From the NCBI GenBank assembly GCA_021442155.1, contig CM038215.1:209678982-209742981 (forward strand): a stretch of 64,000 nt of DNA, read 5' to 3'. How positions within the stretch are numbered: position 1 is the stretch's first letter; the number at the start of each line of letters is the position of its first letter. Of the stretch, positions 13,301 to 23,602 are shown one piece after another. The stretch comes from Cymbidium sinense (Eukaryota > Streptophyta > Magnoliopsida > Asparagales > Orchidaceae). Below the pieces are notes generated by a model. That model worked only from the letters and a program-made list of their open reading frames with translations. It did no database searches and was not told the DNA's origin. The translations under genes were made by a program, and so were the position numbers.

Positions 13301-13467
13301 TGGTAGATCCTCTCCATGGCGTCGACGAAGTTGACATCGAAGGCTTCGGCATTTTCGGTTTGGTTTTGGCTGCAGACAGTGAGGAATATGTCCGGCCAGG
13401 GGTTGTCGGCGGCGGAGGGTGAAAGGGACGCGAGAAGGATAGGGAGGAGAAGCAAAGAAGGAAGCAT
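10351..13467 (-). CDS. Cysteine-rich receptor-like protein kinase (DUF26/CRK), 7 exons
   Basis: Plasma-membrane receptor-like Ser/Thr kinase. Exons: 13,467-12,705; 12,591-12,484; 12,376-12,234; 12,035-11,825; 11,734-11,500; 11,233-11,080; 10,740-10,351. All introns are GT-AG, phases agree, and the frame is 667 codons plus stop. A signal peptide (residues 1-20) precedes two Gnk2/DUF26 domains. These carry C-X8-C-X2-C motifs at C80/C89/C92 and C191/C200/C203, plus several N-glycosylation sequons. A glycine run and one transmembrane helix (about 259-280, exon 2) follow. The kinase has the glycine loop [10 protein letters not shown], the ATP-binding K350, HRD with D447, DFG with D465 and APE at 491-493. 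It is an RD kinase with all key residues. The His/Ser-rich tail is unusual. The first in-frame ATG is at 13,467; the frame is open upstream but without ATG. The seven-exon layout is usual for CRKs. Known CRKs act in stress, immune and ROS signalling; the ligand is unknown. I cannot give a family number. Confidence 0.95.
10721..10848 (-). repeat. duplicated splice-acceptor segment in kinase intron 6
   Basis: The 30 bases at 10,721-10,750, which span the intron 6/exon 7 junction, recur at 10,819-10,848 with 28 of 30 identical. The upstream copy keeps the ...CATAG acceptor. Exon 7 begins ATA TGG, but the decoy begins ATT TGA, so its use would stop translation at the second codon. Confidence 0.85.
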
Positions 13468-13611
13468 AGGATGTGATTGGGATTGGTTTGGGTGTGATGG
13501 AAGAACGAAGAGTTTTGCGTGGTGGGTTTTGTAGCTGGCTATTTGAAATAACTCGCCTGATATGAAATGGATTTGGTCTTTCTTAGCAGAGAAAAAGAAA
13601 ATCTGAATGAA

Positions 13612-13617
13612 AGTCAA
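13612..13617 (-). promoter_or_regulatory. W-box (TTGACT) upstream of the kinase gene
   Basis: Minus-strand TTGACT lies about 145 bases 5' of the start codon. WRKY factors bind TTGAC(C/T), and several Arabidopsis CRK genes are known WRKY targets. The match is short and could lie in the 5' UTR. Confidence 0.35.
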
Positions 13618-13679
13618 TAGAGCGCGTGGACCTCCTTTAGTCAGCGTCGCAGCCACATCCGTTGAAAAAAAATGAACAA

Positions 13680-14869
13680 GGAATAATAGTTTTTAGTAAT
13701 ATATAAATATCAATATATACTTAAATTTTAATATTTAATTGCATAGTATTAATATTATATAAAATTATCACTATTAAAATTATATTATTTAAAATTTTTA
13801 AATAACACAGATAAATTCAAGAGATATTTTCATAAATTTAGCAAATATATATAGAATTATAATATATTAATTTTATGCACCAAAATATTAAAATATATTC
13901 TATTGCCACAAAATGTTTTGATTGCATAGTTTAAAATGCCAATTAAAATTTCTTTCTAGTTATACGTTGATTTAAAATTTCAAAATAGTAACATTATAAT
14001 TAATGTAAATTTACCAGGTTACTTATATTTAAATGATGTGGAGGAAGAATATTTTGAAATGTTTTATAGAAAAAATATATCATTTTTTTATTAATGATAA
14101 TTAACAGTTTGCATTTCATCATATAAAATGGTCATATTTTAAGTTGTTGATTATTAATTCATAGCTTATAATTTAATGAATTAGTAAAATGACAATTTAA
14201 TTTAAACATAAATTTATTTACTATCTACAATATAATTGTTTTTAAATAGAATATTGAACAGATGTTCCGTCTCATTGAACATCAAAAAGATTTTAATTGA
14301 TTTGAGTCATTTTACTTTACATCATTTAGTGTAAAGTGAGTTAGTATCAACTATCATTAGTTATCACCATTGACCTGTCACTTTCGTTGTTCTTGACTCG
14401 CATCCTTCGTCATTGCCCAATCTACGGTTGTCGCGCCATTTTTAATATAGGCTCCAGCGTCGTCGATTCGCTATCGATCCATCGTCATTAGTATTTATTC
14501 TGCAGGCTAATCATTTACCACTCATTTACTAAAATGTCACATTTATTAGAATGCATGATAAAAAAATCATTCTTTTGCATAGCCATCTCATGCTCATACA
14601 CGTCAAACTCAAAAATTCAAATCATATGCATATGCAAATACAAATATATAGCATAATATTTTTGACAAACAAGGTCACCTTTAATTCCATTCATATGCAC
14701 ATAAATCTTAATTTCATAGACATTTTTACATTTACATAGGTACCAAAAACGTCAACACCACACACAACATAACAAAGATTTTTTGCTTTCTCATTTAGAA
14801 CATGGATCAAAATTTGATTGGGTTTCACAACTTAACCTGTTAATGTTATTTTATAGTAATACCTCTAAA
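13680..14869. other. AT-rich interval without recognisable gene
   Basis: Promoter-side flank of the kinase gene, then AT-rich DNA. A slightly GC-richer patch at 14,380-14,480 (cgtcgtcgattcgc) has no coding signature. The segment just before 14,870 is probably more of the decayed Copia element. Confidence 0.45.
13697..13712 (-). promoter_or_regulatory. possible TATA region of the kinase gene
   Basis: The minus strand reads TATTTATATATTAC about 235 bases before the ATG. In such AT-rich DNA this is weak evidence. Confidence 0.25.
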
Positions 14870-15157
14870 ATAAATCAATGAAAATATATAAGACTTAGAT
14901 ATAATTTTTTTGCTCCTAAAATTTTCCAACAAAATATTATTATAGAAATGAACATTCATATTTTGATTGAATTGAGTAGATCAATACTTGATGAATATAA
15001 ATTATCAAAATACTTTTGGATAGAGGTTGTTAAAACAACATATTATGTAATGAATAGAATTTATTTGAGACTAACATTAAATAATATTTCATATGAATTA
15101 TTTTTTTAAAATGAAACCTAAAATTAATTATTTTCATATTTTTGGATATAAATATTT
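14870..15157 (+). pseudogene. Copia integrase fragment, interrupted by the MULE
   Basis: The plus-strand translation follows the Copia integrase/RNase-fold-to-RT region. It shows an NFFAPKIFQQN segment, a SILDEYKLSKYFWIEVV segment and a YYVMNRIYLR segment. After a frameshift near 15,105 comes a SYFH-type IFGYK motif. Copia (Ty1) proteins of plants have the order 'PQQNG...YFWAEAV...VLNR...FGC'. The reading stops at 15,157, exactly where the MULE begins, and resumes at 22,459. No intact frame remains. Confidence 0.85.
15149..15157. repeat. left target-site duplication (TAAATATTT)
   Basis: Nine bases identical to 22,450-22,458, directly outside the paired inverted repeats. MULEs make 8-11 bp duplications, mostly 9. 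Confidence 0.85.
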
Positions 15158-15226
15158 GAGGAAATTTTTAAATTAAGTATGTTTTAATTAATAATTAACA
15201 GATTAGGTATCGATAAAAAAAATTAA
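15158..15226 (+). repeat. left terminal inverted repeat of the MULE
   Basis: The first 30 bases match the right end with one mismatch. Similarity continues for about 69 bases with further mismatches: shared AATTAACAGATTA, then an A-run ending TTAA. Confidence 0.85.
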
Positions 15227-15660
15227 CTTTAGGTAGTCGTCAGATGGTGTGGTACTCATGTAGGGTGGCGTGACCGTCTTCTTATCGGCCTAACTTTCGA
15301 TTTCGATTAGTTAACGCTAGTTTCGGTAAAAGTCGCTAACTTATCGGGCGACGTAAATTAACGCGATAAGTGGGTATGACGTATTTCTAAATCTGGTCGA
15401 ATTGGCCCCGAGAGCCGCGTTCTTTTTTTCGTTTGGTTTTGTAAAGCTCGGTTCTTCTCCTTTGTTCTCCTCCGTGCCTTCGAGACCATCGTGGTTCCAC
15501 CATTTTGGATTTTTGGCATTCGTCACTTTCGCCGGCTCCACCCAACAAATTTCGGTCGGTTCGTAGCTTTTGCGGTCATGATCGTTGCTTTCGCCGGCTT
15601 TACCGTAAGTTTGTTTTTTTTTTGGTAGTTTATTTTTTTTCTTTGCTTAATTGTTAGGTG

Positions 15661-15670
15661 TATAAATAGG
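15661..15670 (+). promoter_or_regulatory. TATA box candidate of the MULE
   Basis: TATAAATAGG inside the 5' part of the element, about 1 kb before a possible start codon at 16,706 (accATGG). A GTAAGT donor lies close upstream at about 15,605 and an acceptor-like catgtag at 16,689-16,695. If the donor is used, transcription starts further upstream, so this box may not be the real promoter. Confidence 0.35.
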
Positions 15671-16013
15671 TGATTTGATAATTTGGTAGTTTATTTTTTT
15701 TTTTTTGCATTGCAGTATTAACATTGATGAGTAATATTCCTTTTAATTTTTAGTGAATTTGTATGTTTTGCTGCCATTTTTACCGTTTCTATGTTTCTCT
15801 TAGTATAACATTAAGAGTAATTAGATTCCTATAGGTATTGTAACTCACCAAATTGATACCTTTTTGCTGCAAAGCTTGATTTTAGAATATGATTAGTGTG
15901 ACTTAATTTTATTGTGATGAGTAATAACTTCAAAGCTTCATATTTATTTATTTTGTTAATTAAGAGACTATTTGCTTGTCTAGGGCAGTTTGCACTTTTT
16001 TTTTTTTAGATTG

Positions 16014-16464
16014 TAGAATTATTGTGGAAGAGTAGTTTTTTATTTTTTTTAAACTATTGTGAGTATTTATTTATTTTGAAAAGTTTGCCATAGTTCATGA
16101 AAAATTTGAAATATAATAAGAAAGTTATAGTTAAATAATATAATGATAGTCAGTAAAAAAAATAAAATTTATAAAACTAATTGATGCATATGAAACAATG
16201 TGATGAAGCACTATATCGGTTAAAGTGTTCTCACCTTTTTTTAAATTTTAGAATTATTGTGGAAGAGTAGTTTTTTATTTTATTTAATTGTTGTGAGTAT
16301 TTATTTATTTTGAAAAGTTTGCCATAGTTCATGAAAATTTTGAAATATAATAAGAAAGTTATAGTTAAATAATATAGTGATAGTCAGTAAATAAAATAAA
16401 ATATATAAAATTAATTGATGCATATGAAACAATGTGATGAAGCAGGTATCTGTTAAAGTGTTCA

Positions 16465-16465
<1 letters not shown>
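16014..16465 (+). repeat. tandem duplication, unit about 235 bp
   Basis: 16,014-16,232 and 16,249-16,465 are nearly the same (shared tagaattattgtggaagag, catagttcatgaaaa, gatgcatatgaaacaatg). The copies differ by few substitutions, so the duplication is fairly recent compared with the rest of the element. Confidence 0.9.

Positions 16466-16466
<1 letters not shown>

Positions 16467-16543
<77 letters not shown>
16467..16543. repeat. (TA)n microsatellite
   Basis: About 77 bases of pure TA directly after the second copy of the 235-bp duplication. Confidence 0.95.
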
Positions 16544-16547
<4 letters not shown>

Positions 16548-17169
16548 ATGTCAGCAGTGGGTTTTGAATCAATATGTATTGACATCTTCATTGATTTGAA
16601 CTAGAAAATAAAATATCTTTTATTTTATTTCAAGTAATTTAACATTAATTCTTACGTTTTATTCTTTTATGTTTTTTGACAATGATCATGTAGGAAGTTG
16701 AGACCATGGCAACTATTGATATAAAGCAGAATCTGATTGTAATGCGACATAAAGTTTTTAAATCTTTGTGTTGATTACCTCGCATTTATAAGACCAACCA
16801 TTGAATATTAAGACAATCACCCTTGAAGGGCATCATATTAGAACAATTGTTGAGCTTGAGCAAGTTGATTATTTTTTCATGTTAAGCTCGTAAGCTCGTT
16901 TGAAAATTTGTTCATTTGAATTCTGCTCATATTTCAAATTATTTGGTGATCTATTATTTTTTGTTCGACTTGTATTGATTATAATGAGCTCATTGAAATC
17001 ATTTTGATTCGAATTGATTCTAATTATTAAAGTATTGTTTAGCTCTTTCAAGCTCAAAACATCTAAATATGGATTTTGTAATGGATTTTGAGTGAATTGT
17101 TAGATTTTGTTACAACATTGGTTGCTGAGCTAATAGTAGAATAAGTAGGATCTCATTTCCTTAATTTTG

Positions 17170-19678
17170 ATCTATGACGGGCAACTGATCATTGATGGTC
17201 AGTTCATTCCAAGTTATGTTGGTGGTAAAATCGCTGCGGTGTCAGCGTTAGCAAGCTTAAGAGATTTAAAATAAAAGTGTTCGTCTGCATTATGGCGTTG
17301 ATAACCGCGGTGGAGATTACATGCCATTTTCACTAGGCGGGATACATAGCTTATCTTGGATGATGATGTTTCGATCTTGTATTGGGAAGGTTCCCGTCAA
17401 ACATTTATTGTTTACATGGAAATAAAATCACAATATGCGTAGCGGCGTCGATATCATGCGCAGAATGTACACTCGGTTATGCTCACGAGTTGATTTGCCA
17501 ACACGAATCATGCGATCTTATCACGAGCGAGGAGATAATGTAAGCATTCACCTCGACATCCTTGTTGGTGTTTTTTTATTTTGTTTTGTGTATGGTATCT
17601 TATTTTTTTAGAAGATGATATATGTTTAAATCACGAGATTCTATTCAAGCGTAGCGCATGATCAACCTAGTTAATCTAGACAACTACCTGATGATGAGTA
17701 TGAAATGATGAATAGTGAATCAAGCACTGCATCTGATAATAGCGATGCTGATGATGAGTCTTTGCTTGGGAATGCCAATTTATACGATAGCAGTATCAGT
17801 CATGATCTTCTTCGGAGTCATTCAATCCAGAATTTGGCGGATCGAGATGTTATGATTTTCACTAATGAATGCGTTATGTCGACCACGAAAGGCGGGATGC
17901 GAATATTGTATTTGATGGTCCATCGATGCTCGAGTTTTTGAGATGATGTCAAAGTTCATAGAGTTATATGAAGGTATGTATTTCTCAAATAATAAGAGCT
18001 TGATTCACGATGGCTTCCATTCTTAATAATGTCCAGTTCGTTAACGTGACATCCAATAAGAAAAATTTCACCGTTATATGTGTGCAACATCATAGCCCTA
18101 AACGCACCATGGCTGGCAGAAGCAAGAGGTTGGGAGGCGCCTGGAGGTTATCAACTTTAGGTTGGACGCACACATGCGTTTATCGATGGTTGAGGACATC
18201 GCCAATGCACTTCTAAATTTATTAGTTACTTCATAATGCCGATGTCGATTTCAAATTGGCACCAGAGAGATCATAGGAAGGATGGAATCAAAATTTAACA
18301 TCAAGGTCTCTTACATGAAAGCCTAGGATGCGAGACGTAAGAGTATCAGAGCAATATTTGGCAGTTGGGAGGAGTCATATCGCTCCCTAGCATTCTTTAT
18401 GGATTCATTATGCTCGCCTTTTCGGTACTATTCTGAGTCATATTATGATACATGCAGTTTGAGAGCAGTTCGAGCTTTTAGACCATCTATTACTGGCTGG
18501 GGATATTGTCGACCTATTCTCAGCATGGACGGGATGTTTCTTTTGGGCAAGTATCGAGATATGTTGCTCACAGCTATTGGTATTGATGTAAATATTGGTC
18601 TATTTCCCCTTATTTTTGCAGTGGTCAAAACTGAGAATAACGAATCCTGGCTCTGGTTCATTATGTGCCTACAGTAACTGCTGCCAATTGTTTCATCAAG
18701 GGCGATTTTTGTGTAATCTCGGATAAGCATTCAAGGTTGGTTCGTGGGTGCCGTGATTTATTTTCATGGGCCGCACATCGTCATTGCTTGCGACATCTTA
18801 AGGAACACTTTAAGAAGACAGTGAGGAAAATGGGTATTGCGGATGTTGAGTTTATGTACAAAAAATGTACTTGGCAGGTAGCACCGATGACATCAACATA
18901 TTTAACCGCAACATGGCTGACATCAAAAAATTAAACCAGAAGCATATCTATGGTTGGTAGAACGTGATGTGGAGAAGTGAAAATTAATTCATGATGGTGG
19001 GAAGCGTTACGGTACCATGACCACAAATGCATCAGAGTGATTTAATGGTATACTTAAACATGCACGGGGACTACCAATTCAAGCATTGATAACTACAGTT
19101 TACTATAACATCGTGAGTCTATTCTATAAGCGGACAAGTTCAATTGATTTAGGCGAATTCACCTTCTCTCCACGAACCCAAACAGTCCTAAGCAAATTTG
19201 AGCGGGAGGCTAGACATTTCCCACATCCAGTCAACATTAATGCAAATGAGGTGCAAGTGTTGGACAGGAATTGTTGCTCGTTCAGAGTTGATTTCATGAA
19301 AGATCAATTCAACTCATGCAGTTGTACACAAACACTGATTTATCATATGCCGTGTAGTCATACCATAGTAGCTCTAGTACATAGGAGAATCAATCATCTG
19401 GCTTATGTGTCAAGATATTACACCATGTCGATGTACGGGCAGACATACTCTTCTAATTTTCATGTGCTACATGATTGAAACACCTGGCCAAAGTACGACA
19501 GGGGTCTACATCCTTTGATGCCGCTAGTGGTTAAAGTCAGGTCGGGTAGGCCACGATCATGTAGGTACAAGAACATAATGGATGAGAGCGCATCATAAAG
19601 CAATCATATGTGTAGTAGTTGTAAATCAATAGGCCATTACCGGACATCGTGCCCACATAACCCTTCTAGTAGGCGGTG
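17170..19678 (+). pseudogene. MULE transposase (MURA-like) with SWIM finger and zinc knuckle
   Basis: Cut-and-paste transposase of the MULE, now broken. In order: an N-terminal GKIAAVSA-type region (17,220); an acidic Ser/Asp-rich linker (17,705-17,880); and the MuDR N-terminal domain ending in a SKRLGGAWRLSTLGWTHTC stretch (18,120-18,176). The DDE core follows, with the first Asp in SMDGMFLLGKY (codon 18,528) and an AVVKTENNESWLWF block. The second Asp lies in VISDKHS (18,722). The Glu in TNASE (19,035) is followed at once by a TGA. A SWIM finger CSC...MPCSH (19,318-19,370) and a CX2CX4HX4C knuckle near 19,611-19,652 (CSSCKSIGHYRTSC) come last. A frameshift lies near 18,660-18,690. A GTGAGT donor sits at about 19,677 and an acceptor (ttacag) near 19,781. 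Confidence 0.88.
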
Positions 19679-19784
19679 AGTTTAGTTTATGTTTAGATAT
19701 ATCCTAACTGAATATGCATAATTTTTCTTTATCTCTACAATTATATCAGTACTCTAATAAATTTCCATTTCTTGTTACAGGTAC

Positions 19785-21910
19785 GATGGCCAAGGAGCCT
19801 TCTAGACCGGTTAGATGTCGCCAGATGAGGCATGCTGAGCCAGTTGATGATGCACCTAGACCCGCACCTAGACCCTCCTAGCATAGCCTTACTTCATGGC
19901 AGACATGGGGCGACACATCCAGATATGGTATGAATATACTTGCTTATTTTTTTTCTATGTGTTTCATTTACGCTGTGTTACGTTACTTAACCTAAGATTT
20001 TTCATACTGCAGGAGACTATTTTGGAGGCAGCATCTCACCTTCTTATGCTCAAAGAGTGACCCGTCACGTGCCCATAGTTTTCACTCGCGCTTTTCGGAC
20101 TTTCTGTTAGCGGTCAGCGGTACATCATGACCATCACATCGCGGCGGCACTAGTTGGCGTTGGTCTCCCAGACCAACACATTTCATTTTGTTGTGGGAGA
20201 GATGCTAGTGACATTGTAGGACGTTGCAATGATCCTGGGTTTAGGCATTGACAGACCATCGATTGTCGGTCCTATTATTATAGGACATGGTAGGCGGTGG
20301 CAGAGTTGGCCAGACTGCTGCGATGCGCTTATAGGTGGGCATCCGATTGCAGACACTATGTATCATGACCCAGTTGATTATGTACATTCACAGGATAGGC
20401 GGGCCTGCACTTCATGCCACTCAGGTGGTTACGATGGACATTTTTCAGGGAGTCCTACACAGACCTCCCTGAGTTGGACTTCATCAGATATGTGTGAGCC
20501 TATGTTTTATTCCTTCTTGGGAGTTTTTACTACAGATACGAGTGAGGTGCATTTGCGGTATCTCCCATTCTAGAGGATCTTGACACATCCGGCCTCTATC
20601 ATTGGCGTACGGTCTTATACACTGAGGAGTTGCATGAGTCTATCAGGCTGAGGAGGGCCAACATGGTTGGGTGTCTTCAGTTGCTATAGATCTGGTCTTG
20701 GGAGCGCCTGCATGTTGGTCAACTAACGTTACATGTCCCTTACCCTAGAGATCTCGATGGGCTCAGCATCAGTTTCAGGTAAGAAAATTAATATCTTTAT
20801 AGCTGAATTTAACATAATGACATGCAACTACCTAACTTGTATATGATATTTTTTTTGATCAGGTGGAATGAGAGACATGTGCGTCAGATGCCGTTCAGCA
20901 ATATCAAATTTTTTAGGGATGAGTTAGATGGACTTCAACTAAGCCAGGTACTTCTTTTAATTATTATACATCATTCTAAACAAATGCTGTCAAACTATTG
21001 TCTAACATGCAGTGACACATACAGGTGACTTGGGAGCCATACGACATTCAAATTAGAGGTCACCTGACTGATATTTGCCTGGATGGCGAGGACATCTGGT
21101 TAGCATGAGTTCCACTAATTAGTTGAAAGAGGGTGGAGTGACACCTTCCTGATAGAGTCCTTCATCAATTTGGTCACTTGCCTAGCACAGATGTAGCCCC
21201 GATGGTCTCCAGTTTCATTAGAGTCGATGGAAGAGGGTCTGAGGGGGTGCGGTACCATCAATACATCGCTCGTGGGAGGCCACAGATCACGTTCTTCTTG
21301 TGGGCGATACTTACCGGCGCACAAGTCCCTGGTACATGATCTGGTTTTGGTCGTGGGCATAATTGTACTTGCTGAAGGTGCCTATTAACCCACCGACGAC
21401 GTACTACCCCAGAGCACCCTCCGAGTGAGCATATGTTAAGATAACTCTATAATTTTCATATTTTCTTAGTTATTATTTTCACATATTTACATAGTGACAT
21501 TTTAAACTGATTTATTATAGACGGAGCATATTTTAGTGACGGAGGATCTTTTTCGGCCTTTCTTCAGACGTTTAGATGACGTGGACTATCAGTTCACCAT
21601 CAATAAAATCTGAGCATATGATCGAGATCGAGCTTGGACACATATTAGAGACTATGGGTCCAGGGCATCGCAATAGAGCATATGTCACAGGATATGACAC
21701 ATGTCTACGATTCTGCTCTGACTGCATAGACGACAGACATGGGCATGGGGCCATCCACCTATGTTGATCTAGGACCATCTTCTTTTTGAGACCCGTCTGG
21801 TACCATATGACGGTCGACGTCACAGGATTGGTATCTCTCTACGAGACTTCTTGATGGACATTGGATTAGATGATGCGGGCTCTCATCATGACGTCGTCCG
21901 TTCTACTTAA
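19785..21910 (+). pseudogene. plant mobile domain (PMD) gene inside the MULE
   Basis: The plus-strand frames read as the PMD ('aminotransferase-like, plant mobile domain') family. Landmarks are TFHFV-type text, VAMILGLGIDRPSIVG (from about 20,223), GRRWQSWPDCCDALIGGHP (20,290-20,346) and TSEVHLRYLPF (20,540-20,572). After a frameshift come LEDLDTSGLYHW, ANMVGCLQLL and WSWERLHVG (20,575-20,718). Two clean GT-AG introns remain: about 20,779-20,861 and 20,949-21,024. Downstream, DRVLHQFG and a WYMIWFW motif are the usual PMD C-terminal signatures, split by stops and another frameshift (21,080-21,340). The start is uncertain: an ATG follows an acceptor at about 19,785, or the PMD may be spliced onto the transposase. 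PMD proteins such as Arabidopsis MAIN/MAIL1 act in genome stability and silencing; related PMDs are known inside plant transposons. Confidence 0.8.
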
Positions 21911-22336
21911 ACTATACTCAGAGTCGTGATAACTTTATGTGTCGTCGATGATAGTATTTAGAGGTGTACTTATTTTGTATAGCTTTTGTTGGATATTTTT
22001 ATTGTTCACTTTTATCTGCATTTGTATTTGAGTTTATTTTTGGCTTATGAATGAATTTTTTTTGTATCGTTTGATTACTAGTATATTTGTAGTTGTTTGA
22101 TCTATTTGTATTTTCTGGTATCATTTGTTCATTGGTATTACAAGTTCATGTTACATCTATTTGCATTTCCTGTACATTGTAAAAAAAATAACTTGTTTTT
22201 TAAAAAAATTGAGCAAACAAGTCGCTTTGCTCGGTTATTTGTACATAAGCGATGTAGATAATCGGTCGGACTTACTTAATTACCGATTATCAGGATTGGC
22301 TTAAAGTAGCCGATCCGATAAGTGGGTGGCCGCTAA

Positions 22337-22358
22337 CCACCTCGGCGATGAGGTGGTA
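22337..22358. repeat. subterminal hairpin of the MULE
   Basis: ACCACCTC and GAGGTGGT form an 8-bp stem around a 6-base loop, in the CG-rich zone just inside the right end. Confidence 0.8.
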
Positions 22359-22380
22359 GATCGCCCATATTAGTATATAT

Positions 22381-22449
22381 TTAAATTTTTTTACTGGTGT
22401 TTAATCTGTTAATTAAGTTTTAAAACATACTTAATTTAAAAATTTCATC
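22381..22449 (-). repeat. right terminal inverted repeat of the MULE
   Basis: Reverse complement of the left end with about 85% identity over 69 bases, and 29 of the outer 30 bases identical. Confidence 0.85.
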
Positions 22450-22458
22450 TAAATATTT
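22450..22458. repeat. right target-site duplication (TAAATATTT)
   Basis: Perfect copy of 15,149-15,157. Confidence 0.85.
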
Positions 22459-22925
22459 TATCTTGAATAATGTAAATTAAAAAAAAAATAAATTACATAT
22501 ATGATGATGGAATTTTTTGAAGTTATTTTATTTAAGGTAGAGCTTATAAAATCTTTAATAAATGAAAATTAATTATAGAAGTATTGATTCATAGTATGTT
22601 TTATGAAAATTTGGTTGATTTTATTAGAAATAATGTGATTGATGATGAGATTAGTAACCTTAAGAAAATAAATTTAGAAAAAAAGCACTTGATTTATTAC
22701 CAAAATAATGAAAAATATTATAAATATCACCCAAAAGAGTTGATTATAGATGATCCATCTAAAGATGTTATGTCTCAAAGACATGATAAAGATGAAGCAA
22801 ACCACTGAGCATTTTTATCTAGGATTGAATCTAAGTTTAATGATGAAGCTTTAAAAAATAACTTTTGGGTCATTGTTATAAAAGAATAATTAAATCAATT
22901 TATAAGAAATGATGTTTAGGAAGTA
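22459..22925 (+). pseudogene. Copia element, continuation after the MULE
   Basis: The Copia reading resumes with a DDGIF-x-SYF motif (about 22,503), then GRAYKIFNK and a long charged linker. The pre-RT block follows, with HPKELIIDDPSKDV (22,728-22,770) and, after a stop, AFLSRIESKFNDEAL (22,807-22,851). It ends with LNQFIRND near 22,916. These are the residues that precede the reverse transcriptase in plant Copia polyproteins. The similarity stops at about 22,925, where the next element begins. Stops are frequent. Confidence 0.85.
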
Positions 22926-22929
22926 GACT

Positions 22930-23602
22930 TGTACACCCAAAGCAGTGTGTAGGCCTAAGCGAGCTTATATGTCAAGACAAGTGTCCCAGCATAAAAGGTA
23001 CTCGATGTCCTAGAAATATACTCGTTAGAAAGAATATAGATATATAAAGGTTCATTGACTAGTGACTATGTAGAGATTACAAACTATTCACCTCTATCTG
23101 TCAATGAACCTATATTCATTCACTACTATCAGCCTAGGCGGGAATTTACTTCTATTAAATTTACCTATTGTGCACTGGAAATATGGCATCGTGACGCTCG
23201 TTAAAGGATGATTCAAAAAGACTAGCAGAAGGATATACACTTTAAATAGAAATGACAAACTTTTGAGCGACAACTAGCATTGTGTCACTCTCTCACTATA
23301 TCAATGCCTCTCTCATTTATGCGATGTCATTAGTTAATTATCATAAATGCCATAAATTTGTCTTTTTTTTTGATTGGCTTAGAAATTATTATGGTATGCT
23401 GATAAGTGCCTTGGTGTGGTGCTGCATGTTGAGTTGCAGCTTTGGTGTTGAGTTTCAAAAATTGAGAGGCTAGCGCTTTGGCGTATGGCCAGTCTATAAA
23501 TAGGATCTCTAAGCTAGTCTTTTTTCATTCTGATTCAGTTCATTTCAAGAGTTCCCTTGCCTTGTTTCTTCTTAGCCTATACTTCTTTTTAGGAAAGTCA
23601 AT
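22930..23602 (+). promoter_or_regulatory. LTR/promoter-like leader of the next element
   Basis: The sequence changes abruptly after 22,925, and TGTACACCC at 22,930 could be an LTR start. An 11-bp inverted repeat GGTTCATTGAC/GTCAATGAACC lies at 23,049-23,059 and 23,100-23,110. A good TATA box, TATAAATAGG, is at 23,495-23,504, about 100 bases before the ATG of the following relic ORF. The 'ccttggtgtggtgctg' phrasing near 23,411 resembles the gtgct-rich segments at 25.1-25.6 and 55.3-56.0 kb, which suggests one family. Confidence 0.5.

Larger units (their letters stand above)
15158..22449 (+). mobile_element. Complete but decayed Mutator-like element (MULE), 7,292 bp
   Basis: The termini are inverted repeats starting GAGGAAATTTTT (left) and, on the minus strand, GATGAAATTTTT (right). 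They are flanked by the perfect 9-bp duplication TAAATATTT. Inside are a CG-rich subterminal zone (15,230-15,610 and 22,210-22,365), a TATA box, a probable first intron, a MURA-like transposase with zinc knuckle, and a plant mobile domain gene, all on the plus strand. Removing the element and one duplication restores the Copia host reading across the junction, which confirms the boundaries. Stops and frameshifts show it can no longer make its own transposase. Confidence 0.9.

Noticed and set aside
13468..13656. Upstream extension of the kinase reading frame by 63 codons
   Set aside because: The extension has no ATG in frame (its first codon is GTG), and the sequence lacks signal-peptide character. 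ATG 13,467 is followed by a classic signal peptide.
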